Numbered from the stretch's first letter, positions 39,285-49,458 are shown. The stretch: DNA of 64,000 nt from Phytomonas francai (GCA_001766655.1 MJCC01000013.1:513413-577412), one strand, 5' to 3'. The notes: a model not told the origin generated them from the letters alone. Numbers and translations: made by a program.

Positions 39285-40160
39285 ATGTATCACGTTACGT
39301 GGGCCGTCGCAAGGGGTGAGGGAGACTGGGCTGAGGTTCCACACAGTGTGCGCGAGGCCATCGTACATACCCTTTCTCGTGCGAACGGTGCGGCTACCGA
39401 GCATTCGATGCCCGATGGTCCACGTCCGTCGCGCTCCAAGAGTAGTCAGAGGACACAACAGGTGCTCTTGCCCATCCTTTCGGATCATGATGTTCAGTAC
39501 AGTATTGATACCTTTGAGGATGGCTTATGGACACGTGATCAGGCGGTGCGCAGCTACGCACGGTTTCACAACAGCGTCGAGGCACTTCATAGGACAGCAC
39601 GTGGACAATTGCGTCCATTGTGGCGGACTGCGATGCAGCTACGGCCTGACTATCTCGAGGGGGTACGACGACACCTTGGCCTCTTAGCATCAGACAACAT
39701 ACCCGAGGGCGTGCCGATTCCACAACACTACGCGATGCGCATGGCACACGAGGAAGCGATATTAGATTCAATGCTCCAAGACCTGCAAAGGCTTCGGGAT
39801 GCGTCAGTAAAGTTTGCTGCTTATTGGCTAACCGATCCTGAAAAAATAGCCATGGGTGCGAACCCTGCTTATTTACATGCGGAAACTATAGATGAAGACG
39901 TACCGAGGAGATCGCATAACCGACAAAGGAAATCTCCTCGCGACTTTTTAGAAAAACCGGAAGCAAGAAGACTGTCGCACACCATTAGCTCACCAACAAA
40001 GGGAGATCCCGGTGAAGAAAATACTTACCCGGACGAGGATTTGACAATGGGCGATCCAAAGTTGAAGACACTACTACTACAGTATGCGGAGCGATTGGCA
40101 GAAATCCATGAGAAGAGTCAAAAGGGATCCCCGCGGAATATGCGTAAAAGCACACATTAA
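39285..40160 (+). CDS. hypothetical protein, first of a tandem pair
   Basis: 291 residues, soluble, no signal peptide or membrane segment. The middle (about 90-195) is helical and shares a pattern with the next gene: AMQLRPDYLEGVRRHLGLLAS here versus AMRTDPRHAKEKAGIVHLAS there, then YWLTDPEKIAMGANP versus AYLTPEEKRFLGVNT. The tail is Arg/Ser/Pro-rich and probably disordered. No known domain. The two genes look like old duplicates that have drifted far. Confidence 0.6.
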   Translation: MYHVTWAVARGEGDWAEVPHSVREAIVHTLSRANGAATEHSMPDGPRPSRSKSSQRTQQVLLPILSDHDVQYSIDTFEDGLWTRDQAVRSYARFHNSVEALHRTARGQLRPLWRTAMQLRPDYLEGVRRHLGLLASDNIPEGVPIPQHYAMRMAHEEAILDSMLQDLQRLRDASVKFAAYWLTDPEKIAMGANPAYLHAETIDEDVPRRSHNRQRKSPRDFLEKPEARRLSHTISSPTKGDPGEENTYPDEDLTMGDPKLKTLLLQYAERLAEIHEKSQKGSPRNMRKSTH

Positions 40161-40630
40161 TCGCATCCTCGAATACATTGCCCATCATCAGTAAAACCTC
40201 GCGTTTTATTCAAAAAAAAAAAAAGAGAATTCAAAGTTCTGTAGGGGCGTGTAGCGTTAGCTGGGATTGTTATTTGTGTTCATGTGTATATATATATATA
40301 CCTTTTTTTTATTTTCCTTCGAATTTTAGAGTGTAATGTTCCTTTTCCTCAACTTCTTTTCTATAGCCTGAAAAACTTGACCTGATAGGCATGACTTTGT
40401 CTCAAGCACACGCCACTCCGCAAGAGTTTGTCGTCACTTCCTTTCCTCTTCCCCTTTTGCCTTGACTCAAAACAACAACAACCAGAACAGGTTACCTGAA
40501 TTAGATATTTAGATGGTTCAACTGTAGAGGATAATACAAGATTGATTTATTATTATTATTATTGACATTATAATTTTTAAGGATTAGTGGAAGCAAAGTT
40601 CTCTCTTTCCAGTGTATTGTGTGGAGCTGG
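40161..40630. other. intergenic, no gene seen
   Basis: A-run at 40213-40224 and TA tract at 40288-40300; ATT triplets near 40545-40563. Confidence 0.55.
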
Positions 40631-42148
40631 ATGCCTTTTTATGATAATAAAGAACTCTCATCTCCTGATGTATCTAGAGCGACGCTACTGCCGCTACGTA
40701 GCCTGGGCCAGACAAAAAACATCAATAATGTGCTAAAAACGCTATCTTATCTTCAGCGGCATGACTTTGTTTTTGGTCCTCGGCCTTCTTCTGTGACAAG
40801 AGGGGGGGGTCAGACGTCTCAGAGAGGTAGACCACATTCGAAAGAAATAGAAGTGTCGTCAATCCGGCGCTCAGCTTCTCATCCCAAACAGAAAGTTAAC
40901 GCTAGTAGCACCCCTGCTATATCGCCCTCATCGCGCTCGCCAGGTCGTATGCAGCGAAAATGCGCTCTTTCGGTATCTGAAGATGGTCTTTTAAGCACCA
41001 CAGAGCGGGCACGCTATCGAAATGAAGTTACACGAAAGCTGCTGGATATGTATGATGAAATATCAGAACTTAACGAGTGCTCTAATCGAATGTGCCAGCA
41101 ACTAGCATGTGCGATGCGCACCGACCCACGTCATGCAAAGGAGAAGGCTGGCATAGTCCATCTAGCCAGCAAGCCCACAGATCAGCAGGAGACGGCGCTC
41201 AGTGGGGTTGTGTCTGCCCTGGCCACTTTACACGAAGCTTGTGTGGAGCTCGTCTCTGCCTACCTCACACCAGAGGAAAAGCGGTTTCTAGGCGTCAACA
41301 CACACGTATTCCAGACACGTGAGGCAAGGGCTTCAACGTACCAGTATCTAAGCCCTTCCGCAACAGCTAAAAAGGACCCAAAGAGGCAATCCAAGCGGCA
41401 CCCCGCGGCAGCGCGGGGGAGTGGCCAGCTGAACGACTCACACCCTTCTGTAGCAGCGGCCTATGGGGAGGTCCCTCGGCCGTCGGGGGCCCCCGTTCCT
41501 CCCGCACGGGAAGTCCGCAAGACGAGCAGTGCGGTGTCGCATTCCTTGACGGCCTCGCGGCCTCTGAGGGACGGCGACGACAACGAAACACGATCGGCGG
41601 ACTCCGCGACGGATGCGCGGCCCCAACAACCCAATACCCCCCCCTTAGAGAGGGATGCCAAACCGTCCCCCCCGCCCGCTCCCAGCGCCTTCACGACGTC
41701 TCTCCTACCACCAGCCCCCCTGCCAGAGCCGGTGGCGACGGTGCCTGATGCCGCAATTCTGCCCGAGTCGACCCTTGAGCACGCCAAAGGTGCATCAGGC
41801 GTGAAGATCTCTCAGTCATCGGGGGGGCGTACCGCCTCGGAGACTTCGATAAGTACCCATAACGAGATGCCACCGGCGGGCAGCTGGGCACCAACACAGC
41901 CCATGGAGGCGCCACCCAGTAAGAAAGAACCACCACCCTTCAAGATAATAAATGGTAAGCGCCTTGTGCTTGTGGGCAAAGTGGTGCCCCCGGCCTCAAG
42001 TGACATTCCCATTCATCATGTTTCCCCGCCGGCCGAACCGGTGGAGCAAAAGAACACGCCTGCACCAGATTTAAAGAAAATTAGACCCGAATTTCGACAC
42101 TTCCTTATCGACTCAGACAGTGATAGCAGTGCGCCAGGATCTCATTAA
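40631..42148 (+). CDS. hypothetical Pro/Ser-rich protein, second of a tandem pair
   Basis: 505 residues from the ATG at 40631 (the codon before the frame start at 40619 is GTG). The helical region near 120-225 resembles the preceding gene (see there). The rest is long low-complexity Pro/Ser/Ala/Glu with many short Pro runs, and the end is acidic (DSDSDSSAP). No domain recognised. It could be a scaffold or cytoskeletal protein, but nothing proves this. Confidence 0.6.
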   Translation: MPFYDNKELSSPDVSRATLLPLRSLGQTKNINNVLKTLSYLQRHDFVFGPRPSSVTRGGGQTSQRGRPHSKEIEVSSIRRSASHPKQKVNASSTPAISPSSRSPGRMQRKCALSVSEDGLLSTTERARYRNEVTRKLLDMYDEISELNECSNRMCQQLACAMRTDPRHAKEKAGIVHLASKPTDQQETALSGVVSALATLHEACVELVSAYLTPEEKRFLGVNTHVFQTREARASTYQYLSPSATAKKDPKRQSKRHPAAARGSGQLNDSHPSVAAAYGEVPRPSGAPVPPAREVRKTSSAVSHSLTASRPLRDGDDNETRSADSATDARPQQPNTPPLERDAKPSPPPAPSAFTTSLLPPAPLPEPVATVPDAAILPESTLEHAKGASGVKISQSSGGRTASETSISTHNEMPPAGSWAPTQPMEAPPSKKEPPPFKIINGKRLVLVGKVVPPASSDIPIHHVSPPAEPVEQKNTPAPDLKKIRPEFRHFLIDSDSDSSAPGSH

Positions 42149-42351
42149 AGTACAGACTTTTAAGGTTTTTTTTTTAAAAAAAAACCATTCCTTGCTTTTG
42201 AAATAAATGTAGTTTACTTCCTCTTTTTTTTACAGGTTTAATGTGTCTAGTCTCTGGTGTGGTACTATTTCATTATCCCAGTATGCTTTTTTTTTTTTTA
42301 AGTGTTTCTTGACCTTTTATTTCACCTTCTTCTTTACCCATAGTATCGCTT

Positions 42352-42945
42352 ATGAAGTGGTATTCTCATATTTTTCTAAGACGGCTTTCGGCTGGTAGGT
42401 GTGCATGTCCACCTAGCATTCGCCGAAGTTTTGTCCGCCGTACTTTGCTTCCTGTGCTTAAGGCAGATTCGAGTTGGGCCTTGTCGTTCTCTCGTAATGC
42501 GACAGCTACAATACCCGTCGGGCTCGGCGGGGAGATAGATGACGGAGAGCAAACCCATCCCGATTTTCAGCCGCGGGCGGTGATAAGCGACATCAACGAG
42601 GAGGAGATCAAGATAATTAAGAAGGATGTGGACGACACGATCAAGGAAGAGGATATAGTTGTCTTTATTAAGGGTGTCCCGGAGGCGCCTGTGTGTACTT
42701 TTTCGAAGCGCATGATTGACATTCTAGAGGCATTGGGTGTAGAGTACACCTCGTTTGACGTACTAGTGCATCCTGTCTTGCGTACTTATATCAAAGAGAT
42801 AAGTGAGTGGCCGACCATTCCGCAGTTGTTTATTAAAGGGGAGTTTGCCGGTGGCGTTGATATTATTCTAAAAATGGCAGAGCAGGGAGATTTGCAAATG
42901 TTGCTTGACCAAAAGGGCATCAAGCATCGGGACCAGATTAAGTAA
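42352..42945 (+). CDS. GRX5: monothiol glutaredoxin, mitochondrial type
   Basis: 197 residues. Residues 1-50 are Arg/Ser-rich with few acids, a plausible mitochondrial presequence. The glutaredoxin domain starts near 88 (IIKKDVDDTIKEEDIVVFIKG); the active site near 114 reads CTFS where the family usually has CGFS (some trypanosomatid members use CAYS), followed by WPTIPQLFIKGEFAGGVDII, the usual WPTxPQLxxxGEFxGGxDI. Such proteins carry [2Fe-2S] clusters in iron-sulphur assembly. Confidence 0.92.
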   Translation: MKWYSHIFLRRLSAGRCACPPSIRRSFVRRTLLPVLKADSSWALSFSRNATATIPVGLGGEIDDGEQTHPDFQPRAVISDINEEEIKIIKKDVDDTIKEEDIVVFIKGVPEAPVCTFSKRMIDILEALGVEYTSFDVLVHPVLRTYIKEISEWPTIPQLFIKGEFAGGVDIILKMAEQGDLQMLLDQKGIKHRDQIK

Positions 42946-43599
42946 TGCTTTGGCTCTGGTATATTGTTCTCTTTGCACACATTTTAAAGCTTGATAAGAT
43001 TTTTATTTTATTGCTTATATGAGGGATACGAATATTATATATATATATTAGAAACCGTTCTTGGAGCATCTGATTCTTTCCAGCCTTTTGAGGGGTGATG
43101 CATTTATGTAAATAGTAGCTGACTTTATTCATAGGGAAAAAATCCATACAGCTTGCAGTATGCGTAGCTGCTTGGACTTTGGAGTCTTGCTATTCTTACG
43201 GCTGCTGCCTCCTTCTTAATCATATCTTTGTCCTCATCAATGGAGGAGCCACGTGGGGGGAAAGCATGATTACCCAAAATGCAACTTGCTTCTTTTAAAC
43301 TATAGGCAATTTTTGGTAAAAGGAGCCCGTGAAATTTTTATTTTCCTACTTCTGACGCTTGGATTTAATGGTGTGCGTGAGAGGAAAGCGTTCTGATTTA
43401 GAACTTTTTCATTGTGAGTTTCTGATGCCTTAACGTGAAAATTTGTATCGTTAAATTGACACGGTGCGGGAGGGGGTGGGGGTTGGGTAGCCTGCAACTG
43501 ACGCTGAGGAATTGTTCTAGGTGGTTGCCGCCGATCACTTTTCTCACCCTTTATCTTCCTTTTGAAAAGATAACTCATTTGTGGAAAGACACACCCTAT
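42946..43599. other. intergenic with TA tract and repeat copy B
   Basis: Outside the repeat this spacer holds a TA tract (43037-43050) and no gene. Confidence 0.6.
43148..43545. repeat. 398-bp direct repeat, copy B
   Basis: Second copy of the repeat at 32714-33111, same orientation and no mismatch that I could find by eye. Here it lies between the glutaredoxin 3' UTR and the fucosyltransferase gene, ending 54 bases before the start codon. The flanks of the two copies differ completely, so the edges are sharp: A-CAGCTTGC on the left and GATCACTTTTCTC on the right. Confidence 0.9.
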
Positions 43600-44589
43600 A
43601 TGAAGAGCCTATTCCGTTCTTTTGTAACCACAAATATCGTCGGGGGCTTAGGGAATCAACTCTTTCTTATTGCTAATTTGCTTGCTACCGCACGTCGCAA
43701 TAATATCCCGGCTGTTCTTCCACGCCTTCCCTTGAGTAGCAGCTGCGATGCACCACGGCCCACGTATTGGCTATCGATATTTGAGTCTCTTGAGTCCTTT
43801 GGAGTGGAATTCGTCGATGAGGATAGCTTATTCGCTAACGCGCCAATGCGTGTTGTGGTCGAGGAGGTCTGTCCTGCCACTCCCATTGTTTTAACTACTG
43901 GGAGTGACAGAAGGGGAGGTTCATGCTTCTTCGATATGGTTGGCTTTTTTCAGTCTGAGGTCTTTTTTAGAGATTTTCCCATAATAAAGGAGATAGTGCC
44001 TCGCCGGCTACATGAACTAGCCACAACGCATCTTCGGGCTAACTACAGCCATGGGGGTGTCTACCCACACACAGTCGGCGTTCACTTGCGCCGCGGGGAC
44101 TACACGAAAATGACTGATGTTTTTGAACAGCTTGACATGAGTTCTTACTACGATCCCGCGGTTTGCCACATCTTGGGTGGATTGCTGTTGAAGGAAACAC
44201 ATGCTCATGCCATGTGTGGACAAAATTTCACTTCTATCGTACCTCCTCGAATTCAGCTACTAATCTTTTGTGAAGAAGGACACGAGGGCCACCTGGCCGT
44301 GGGTTACTTCAAGTCGAAATATCCTGGGCTGCAGGTGACATATGTGCATCCATCCAACGAAAAGCAGGCGCCTCTAGCTTCAAGCACACACCAGCCACGC
44401 GAGGTGTTAGAACTCATCATGCTGGCCCACTGTGATGACGTTGTCATGGCTAACTCTACTTTCTCATGGTGGGGGGCCTATTTGAACGAGAGCCCGCTAC
44501 GTCGCGTGGTGGTACCTTCCAAGTGGTTTGTACGACATCCCTACCCGAAGTCTAACCATCTGTACTGTAATGGCTGGTTTCTTCTATGA
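43600..44589 (+). CDS. FUT1: GT11 family alpha-1,2-fucosyltransferase
   Basis: 329 residues from the ATG at 43600; the open frame upstream runs through the 398-bp repeat without a valid ATG. Motifs: GGLGNQLF near 15, the peptide-sequence HLRRGDY near 160 with the GDP-fucose-binding Arg, and NSTFSWWGAYL near 284. This is the family of trypanosomatid mitochondrial FUT1, which transfers fucose from GDP-Fuc. The stretch before the first motif is very short (MKSLFRSFVTTNIV), basic and free of acids, which fits a mitochondrial presequence and not a Golgi signal anchor. Confidence 0.88.
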   Translation: MKSLFRSFVTTNIVGGLGNQLFLIANLLATARRNNIPAVLPRLPLSSSCDAPRPTYWLSIFESLESFGVEFVDEDSLFANAPMRVVVEEVCPATPIVLTTGSDRRGGSCFFDMVGFFQSEVFFRDFPIIKEIVPRRLHELATTHLRANYSHGGVYPHTVGVHLRRGDYTKMTDVFEQLDMSSYYDPAVCHILGGLLLKETHAHAMCGQNFTSIVPPRIQLLIFCEEGHEGHLAVGYFKSKYPGLQVTYVHPSNEKQAPLASSTHQPREVLELIMLAHCDDVVMANSTFSWWGAYLNESPLRRVVVPSKWFVRHPYPKSNHLYCNGWFLL

Positions 44590-45010
44590 GCTTGTCTTGC
44601 CCTTGTATTTTTTTCGCTTTCATCTATTCTCGTTTGTGTCTACCTCAATGAACTTATTACAGCGGAGCTTAGTGCACCATTTCAGGAGATTCTAAGGGGA
44701 AATTGAAGCCCCCCTCAGAGGCATCTATGAAACGTGCATGCCGGTGGATAGGCATGGAGGGGTCCATGGCTGTGTTTCGTCGCTGCCCTTTAGCCGCTAG
44801 TTGATGTGAGTTGGAGAGGCGAAAGTATAAAGTCGCATAGGCCATATTTTCTATTCACCACACACTCCATTTCAAAGGATTCTCTCCTTTCCTTCCCCAC
44901 CCCCTCCAAAAAAAAAAAAAAAGCTTCATGAAAGGAGTATCGTGGCATTTTCAAATATTTGGCTTCTCACCTTTTTATTTCTTGCTGGAGTTTGTTGACC
45001 CATATTAGAA
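44590..45010. other. intergenic, no gene seen
   Basis: 421 bases; pyrimidine stretch (44885-44910) followed by an A-run, then the next gene. Confidence 0.6.
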
Positions 45011-45838
45011 ATGGAAGGCCTATATGCACTGACAAATAGTCTTCACAAAGGCCTCTACGTATATCGATCTAGGTCAGACTGCCTGCAGGTGCTGCGGGCT
45101 ACACAAAAGCTCTCGCCTTCGTGGTGGAATGAGCGGTGTACTAAATATGTCCAAGCTCTTGAGAGCTGTATCGAACCAATCACGCATGCTTCTTTTTCCT
45201 CTGGGAATCGGCATCCTATCATTGTTCTAGAGGGTCTCGATGGGGTCGGAAAAACATTAATAACAGATACACTTACCTCTAAATTGGGGGGGATCGCGTT
45301 GCAGACACCTCCACTTGTGTGGTCCGACATTCGTCCACTGTTCCGCGAGCAAGACAATGCTATTTCACGTGCGTTTTACTCAGCCTCTAATTACATTGCT
45401 GCCCCGGGTATTTTTCATGCCGCTTGCTCACAGCTCGTGGTCGTGGACCGCTGGTGGTGCTCGACATGTGCGATGGCGCTCGCGAATCAGTTCACGACGA
45501 GCACACTTCCGCCTGAAGGTGATGCTGTGTACGAGTGGCCCTCAGATTTATTCAAGCCTGATATTGGCTTTTACATATTTGTGGATGAGCACATTCGACG
45601 AGCTCGCATACGAAAGCGAGCTCCTGAGGATTCTGAAGAGCAGAGGCTATCAGCACAGTTTGAAATGAGAGCCACTGCGGCCGAGGCCTACAGGCGAACC
45701 CACATTCTGCATTCGGTTGAGGCTCCTAACTTTCGAGTAGCAGTAAACAGGATCTTAGCCATTTTGGAGGAGCGGGGCATTCACCACTCAGCTGTCCCGT
45801 TTAGTGATTCTGAGATAGGGGAAATCAGTTCTTACTAA
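45011..45838 (+). CDS. CMPK2: UMP-CMP kinase 2 / thymidylate-kinase-like, mitochondrial
   Basis: 275 residues. The P-loop reads EGLDGVGKT at 73-81. After it come LQTPPLVWSDIRP, AFYSASNYIAA, VVDRWWCST, YEWPSDLFKPD and a lid with RARIRKR. This order closely matches CMPK2 (family: SPP, AFYSLGNYI, DRYWHST, YQWPEDLLKPD). CMPK2 phosphorylates dCMP, dUMP and related nucleotides in mitochondria. The N-terminal 70 residues do not look like a strong presequence. Neighbours upstream are also probably mitochondrial. Confidence 0.88.
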   Translation: MEGLYALTNSLHKGLYVYRSRSDCLQVLRATQKLSPSWWNERCTKYVQALESCIEPITHASFSSGNRHPIIVLEGLDGVGKTLITDTLTSKLGGIALQTPPLVWSDIRPLFREQDNAISRAFYSASNYIAAPGIFHAACSQLVVVDRWWCSTCAMALANQFTTSTLPPEGDAVYEWPSDLFKPDIGFYIFVDEHIRRARIRKRAPEDSEEQRLSAQFEMRATAAEAYRRTHILHSVEAPNFRVAVNRILAILEERGIHHSAVPFSDSEIGEISSY

Positions 45839-46147
45839 GAGGTGTTCAACCTTGTACCGATGCATCCATCACCTGCTTGCATGAATTAGATGAGGAGATA
45901 GACATAATCCAAAGGCTTTGTGTTTGGTCTACCTTGTGCTACCCTCCTCAAATATATAATTCCATTAGTGTGTCGATTGGTATATTTCACTAGCGCATGC
46001 ATAATTGTTGAATTGCTACTATCCCTTGTTACATTTTCTGCTTTCCGATATCTAGTCCTTACCTTCTGTTCACTTATGAAGAGCCACAATAATAGGAAAG
46101 AAAGAGTGACTGTGCCTTGTCAGTATAGATAATCAATAGTATATAAA
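45839..46147. other. intergenic, no gene seen
   Basis: 309-base spacer without recognisable features. Confidence 0.6.
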
Positions 46148-46837
46148 ATGCCCCTCAAACCAGATGACGGGCCCCCAACGAGGATGTCTTGTGTATGGCT
46201 ACCTCTCGCCGTGGTTGCCGCGAGCTGTTTGTGCGTGTGGAAGGTGTGTAAAGTTTGTTCCCTTGAGGTTCATCCAAGGTGCGTCACGGTGGTCTACAAC
46301 AGACGCCGCAAAGCCATTTTTGCCACATCTGCGGATAGGGAGCGAAAACACGGCGAACTGCCACATGCTCGATACTACAGCCCTTTGTATTACCTAAACT
46401 CCCTTTTTATGCGTATCAATCGTTCCATGATCATGGTTCCGCCATCTTCTTTCTATGGCACTTTTACCTTGCCCAGAAGTGTGCTCGAGCCGCCTGGCGA
46501 AGCTGTGGAGTGCTCTATAAAGGACATTAAAGCCTCTGACGGGGCGGTAGACATGGTGCTGACGATTCGGTACGTCATTCCTTTTGATCAGCTGGAACGG
46601 TACCTTGCGGCGGTGGGCCCTCAGCCTCCAAATGAGGCAATAGCTATGGCAGCTGCCCATGTGGCCCGCATTCGGTGCGCAGATATTTCGATTGGGATTT
46701 TAATAAGTCTAACGCGGCGCGAAGGGGTTTTCATTAAAGTCTACCGAAATCACTTGGCGACAAAGCTTATGTCCGAGGTTGCTGTAAGCCTGACAGACCT
46801 GAAAATCGAAAATGTAGAACTTCTTAAGGGATTTTAG
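46148..46837 (+). CDS. SPFH/band-7-like membrane protein
   Basis: 229 residues. A membrane segment lies near 14-32 (VWLPLAVVAASCLCVW), and residues 40-225 resemble an SPFH domain: VTVVYNRRRKAIFAT, PRSVLEPPGEAVECSIKDIKASDGAVDMVLTIRYVIPFDQLERYL, then a helical stretch with AAAHVARIR and the end LKIENVELL. SPFH proteins (prohibitin, stomatin) form membrane scaffolds. The domain assignment is by pattern and is moderate. An internal start at Met13 is possible. Confidence 0.6.
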   Translation: MPLKPDDGPPTRMSCVWLPLAVVAASCLCVWKVCKVCSLEVHPRCVTVVYNRRRKAIFATSADRERKHGELPHARYYSPLYYLNSLFMRINRSMIMVPPSSFYGTFTLPRSVLEPPGEAVECSIKDIKASDGAVDMVLTIRYVIPFDQLERYLAAVGPQPPNEAIAMAAAHVARIRCADISIGILISLTRREGVFIKVYRNHLATKLMSEVAVSLTDLKIENVELLKGF

Positions 46838-47199
46838 ATATGAAAGGAAAAGCTATCGTTTAGGTAGTGTAGAATCTTTTTTTTTGCCGCTATGATTTAC
46901 GATTTTCTGTCTTGTGTTGTGCCTTGGTGGAATGCTTGAGCTATCAAAAGTATATAAAAAGTCTTTCAAGATGCATATACGCGTGTGGAAATGTTGTTTA
47001 TGCATTTCTGTCGTTAAACGATTTACGATATTTTATCTACGCGTACACATTCCTTTACACGGGTGGGTCGTCGGGTTCGAGTGCTTACAGAAGCTGACCT
47101 TTAGAGTCACACCAAAAGGGGAAAAGTTTAGTTTTAGTGTATCAAAGTTCCATTAATTATTACAAGCCAACTCATTCATTTGTCATTGCGTCTAATAAA
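46838..47199. other. intergenic, no gene seen
   Basis: 362 bases, AT-rich, no gene. Confidence 0.6.
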
Positions 47200-48855
47200 A
47201 TGTCTTCTGTAGAGCTTGTTAGCAACCTTACCCCGAATATTTCCACCTACCAATGGCGTCCAGTTGGGGTTTCTCAGCTCATGCGAGAGAACAAACTCAC
47301 ATCGCCCTCGTTTTGGTTTCCTAATGCCCAAATGCGGAAATACCAGTTTCAGTTGATCATGCTTCGAGGGTTGGTGCAAGCCACGGAGGCTAAGGATGAT
47401 CCCTACGGCCTGATACTAGAGCTTCTGCAGTCACAGCCCGACGCAGAAGTTAGCGCAAAAGACCCAGTCGCAAGACCCACGAGTACTTACCCTGGTGGGT
47501 GCACCATCACGGCCTGCGTGGTGAGCCACGACAAGTCTAAAAAGGATATCACAGCTACAGCCACTTCCATTCTTAGCAAGGAAAGCTTAGAAATTTTCTT
47601 ACCGGAGTTAATTTCCTCCGAGGAGGCTCAACACATGGCGTACCTTGCTGGCGAGCCCCCAGCAATTACCCTGAATGTCACTATTGAAGTTGGCGTTAAC
47701 GTGGTCGCACAGCATCTTGTGAATACCGTGTCGTCGTTGTGGTCATCATTCCTAACTTCGGTTGACCATTTTATGGATAAAACCACCGAGGCCCTCCACG
47801 AAGGGCGCAAAGAGCTCGAAGAGTTGGTGAAAAACTCCACAACGGAAGGGTCAGCGCTGCACGGGGAAGCATCCGACCCGCCACCGCCGTGGGAGGCGCC
47901 ACCACCTAAGTGGACGGCGCGAGTGGGGGCGTGGCGCCACCTCGTGTTGGAACAGATTGTGGAGGACGACGGTGTTTACTTGTACGGCCCTGAGCGGGCC
48001 ATTACTGAAGATCAGAGAAATATCCTGTTGGAGGTCGGCCTTAATTATCACACATTGATGGAAAAATATAACGAGTTCAATTACAATAAGGATATTTCAG
48101 TTAGGCTGCTTGAGAGCGCTGGGATACGACACCACCGGTATCTTTTGGTGCCAGCGCGGATAAAAGAGGAGAGCTTCTGGGCCAACTATTTCTGGAAGGT
48201 GGCATGCTTGGGAATGTGTGAGAGCGAGACTCAAGTGAGGGCTCTGCTGACAGTGCTGAATGCACCGCCGGTGGCAAAGTCTAGCTACAAAAAGCCGGCG
48301 GAACCCAATGTCACCAATGAGGTGATCTCGAAGTTGAAGGACGCGCAGGAGGCCTCAGACATCCTCGCGGAGTACCTGAGCGATCCAACGAATACCGACG
48401 GGGGGTTTCTGATGGAGGCTGCGGCTGTGACATGTGAGGGCCACCTCCGACTCCTGGAACTCCTCCGGGGTCAAGAGATGGAGGAAAAGACTTCGTACCA
48501 CCTGAGTTCGACGCTGCAGCGACTTCGCGAGCATATCGACAAATACCATGAAATGGTATCCCAGAGACCCAGTGGTGCTGATGGAATCCCCACTACTACC
48601 TCTAAGGAGCAGGTGATAGCGAAGAAGGAAGATACTACCTCGCCAGACAATGACGCACCCAACCAACAACCGGAATCAGAACGCCAGCTTGATGGCGAGC
48701 CAGCCCTACTGGCATCCTCACACGCATCCCCTTCTGATGCTGAGCAGGAGAAAGAAGGCGACACGGCTGTGTTAGACGAGCCACAAAGGGTATCGGTTAG
48801 ATATTCTAACCATTCTGTGCCGGTTGATTTCCCTAAAATGCCATGGGAAGAGTAG
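47200..48855 (+). CDS. BSD-domain protein
   Basis: 551 residues from the ATG at 47200 (the frame opens with a GTG at 47137). The BSD domain lies near 270-340: FNYNKDISVRLLESAGI, then YLLVPARIKEESFWANYFWKV with the conserved PxRIxEExFW and final YF. The first 200 residues include a hydrophobic, beta-like part; a PPPPWEAPPPKW linker follows. The C-terminal 150 residues are acidic and disordered. BSD domains occur in TFIIH p62 and in synapse-associated membrane proteins; which type this belongs to is unclear. Confidence 0.78.
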   Translation: MSSVELVSNLTPNISTYQWRPVGVSQLMRENKLTSPSFWFPNAQMRKYQFQLIMLRGLVQATEAKDDPYGLILELLQSQPDAEVSAKDPVARPTSTYPGGCTITACVVSHDKSKKDITATATSILSKESLEIFLPELISSEEAQHMAYLAGEPPAITLNVTIEVGVNVVAQHLVNTVSSLWSSFLTSVDHFMDKTTEALHEGRKELEELVKNSTTEGSALHGEASDPPPPWEAPPPKWTARVGAWRHLVLEQIVEDDGVYLYGPERAITEDQRNILLEVGLNYHTLMEKYNEFNYNKDISVRLLESAGIRHHRYLLVPARIKEESFWANYFWKVACLGMCESETQVRALLTVLNAPPVAKSSYKKPAEPNVTNEVISKLKDAQEASDILAEYLSDPTNTDGGFLMEAAAVTCEGHLRLLELLRGQEMEEKTSYHLSSTLQRLREHIDKYHEMVSQRPSGADGIPTTTSKEQVIAKKEDTTSPDNDAPNQQPESERQLDGEPALLASSHASPSDAEQEKEGDTAVLDEPQRVSVRYSNHSVPVDFPKMPWEE

Positions 48856-49458
48856 GAAAATGATTTTTTGTCTTTTCAGTGGCCCATCTATTGAAGTGGT
48901 GTGTGCCATGGTATTCTCGATAACAAAGGACCCTTCTTTGTATTGTGACCACAATTGATGAAATTCTAGATGGCTGTGTGCAATACACAGTGGCATATGA
49001 AAGGGTAGCTATGGAAGAATTCAGGATCCTAAAGCTCCCAAACAGGGCTCGACTCATGACCTAGTTGGGCTTGAGTATTTCTCCTTCTTTTCCCCTCCCC
49101 CCTCTCCTCTAAAAAAACAAACAAACAACGAAGGGGAACAGTACTACAGTTCTCAAGAATTTTCGGTGCTGATTTTGGACTACGTGACAAATTGCCCGGT
49201 TTTGCTAGGGGGAAGCGAAAGGTATATCGTAATACAGCAAGCGTGAACTTTTTATTTGCTGTTCGTAGATTCATGATAGGAAAGTAAGCGAAAAAGTCTC
49301 AACACTTGCAACAACTCTTTACCATGGTGGGCAGATCATTTTTTCTCACATTTCCGATCACTTTAACCTACATTAAACTCTTTTATTGAAAATTTGAAGG
49401 ATCCTGAGGTTCCCCAGCATAAAAAAAAACACTAAGGGTCGAGACGAACACAAAGATC
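48856..49458. other. intergenic, no gene seen
   Basis: 603 bases; pyrimidine-rich patch (49080-49110) and AAAC repeat near 49113-49128. No gene. Confidence 0.6.
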
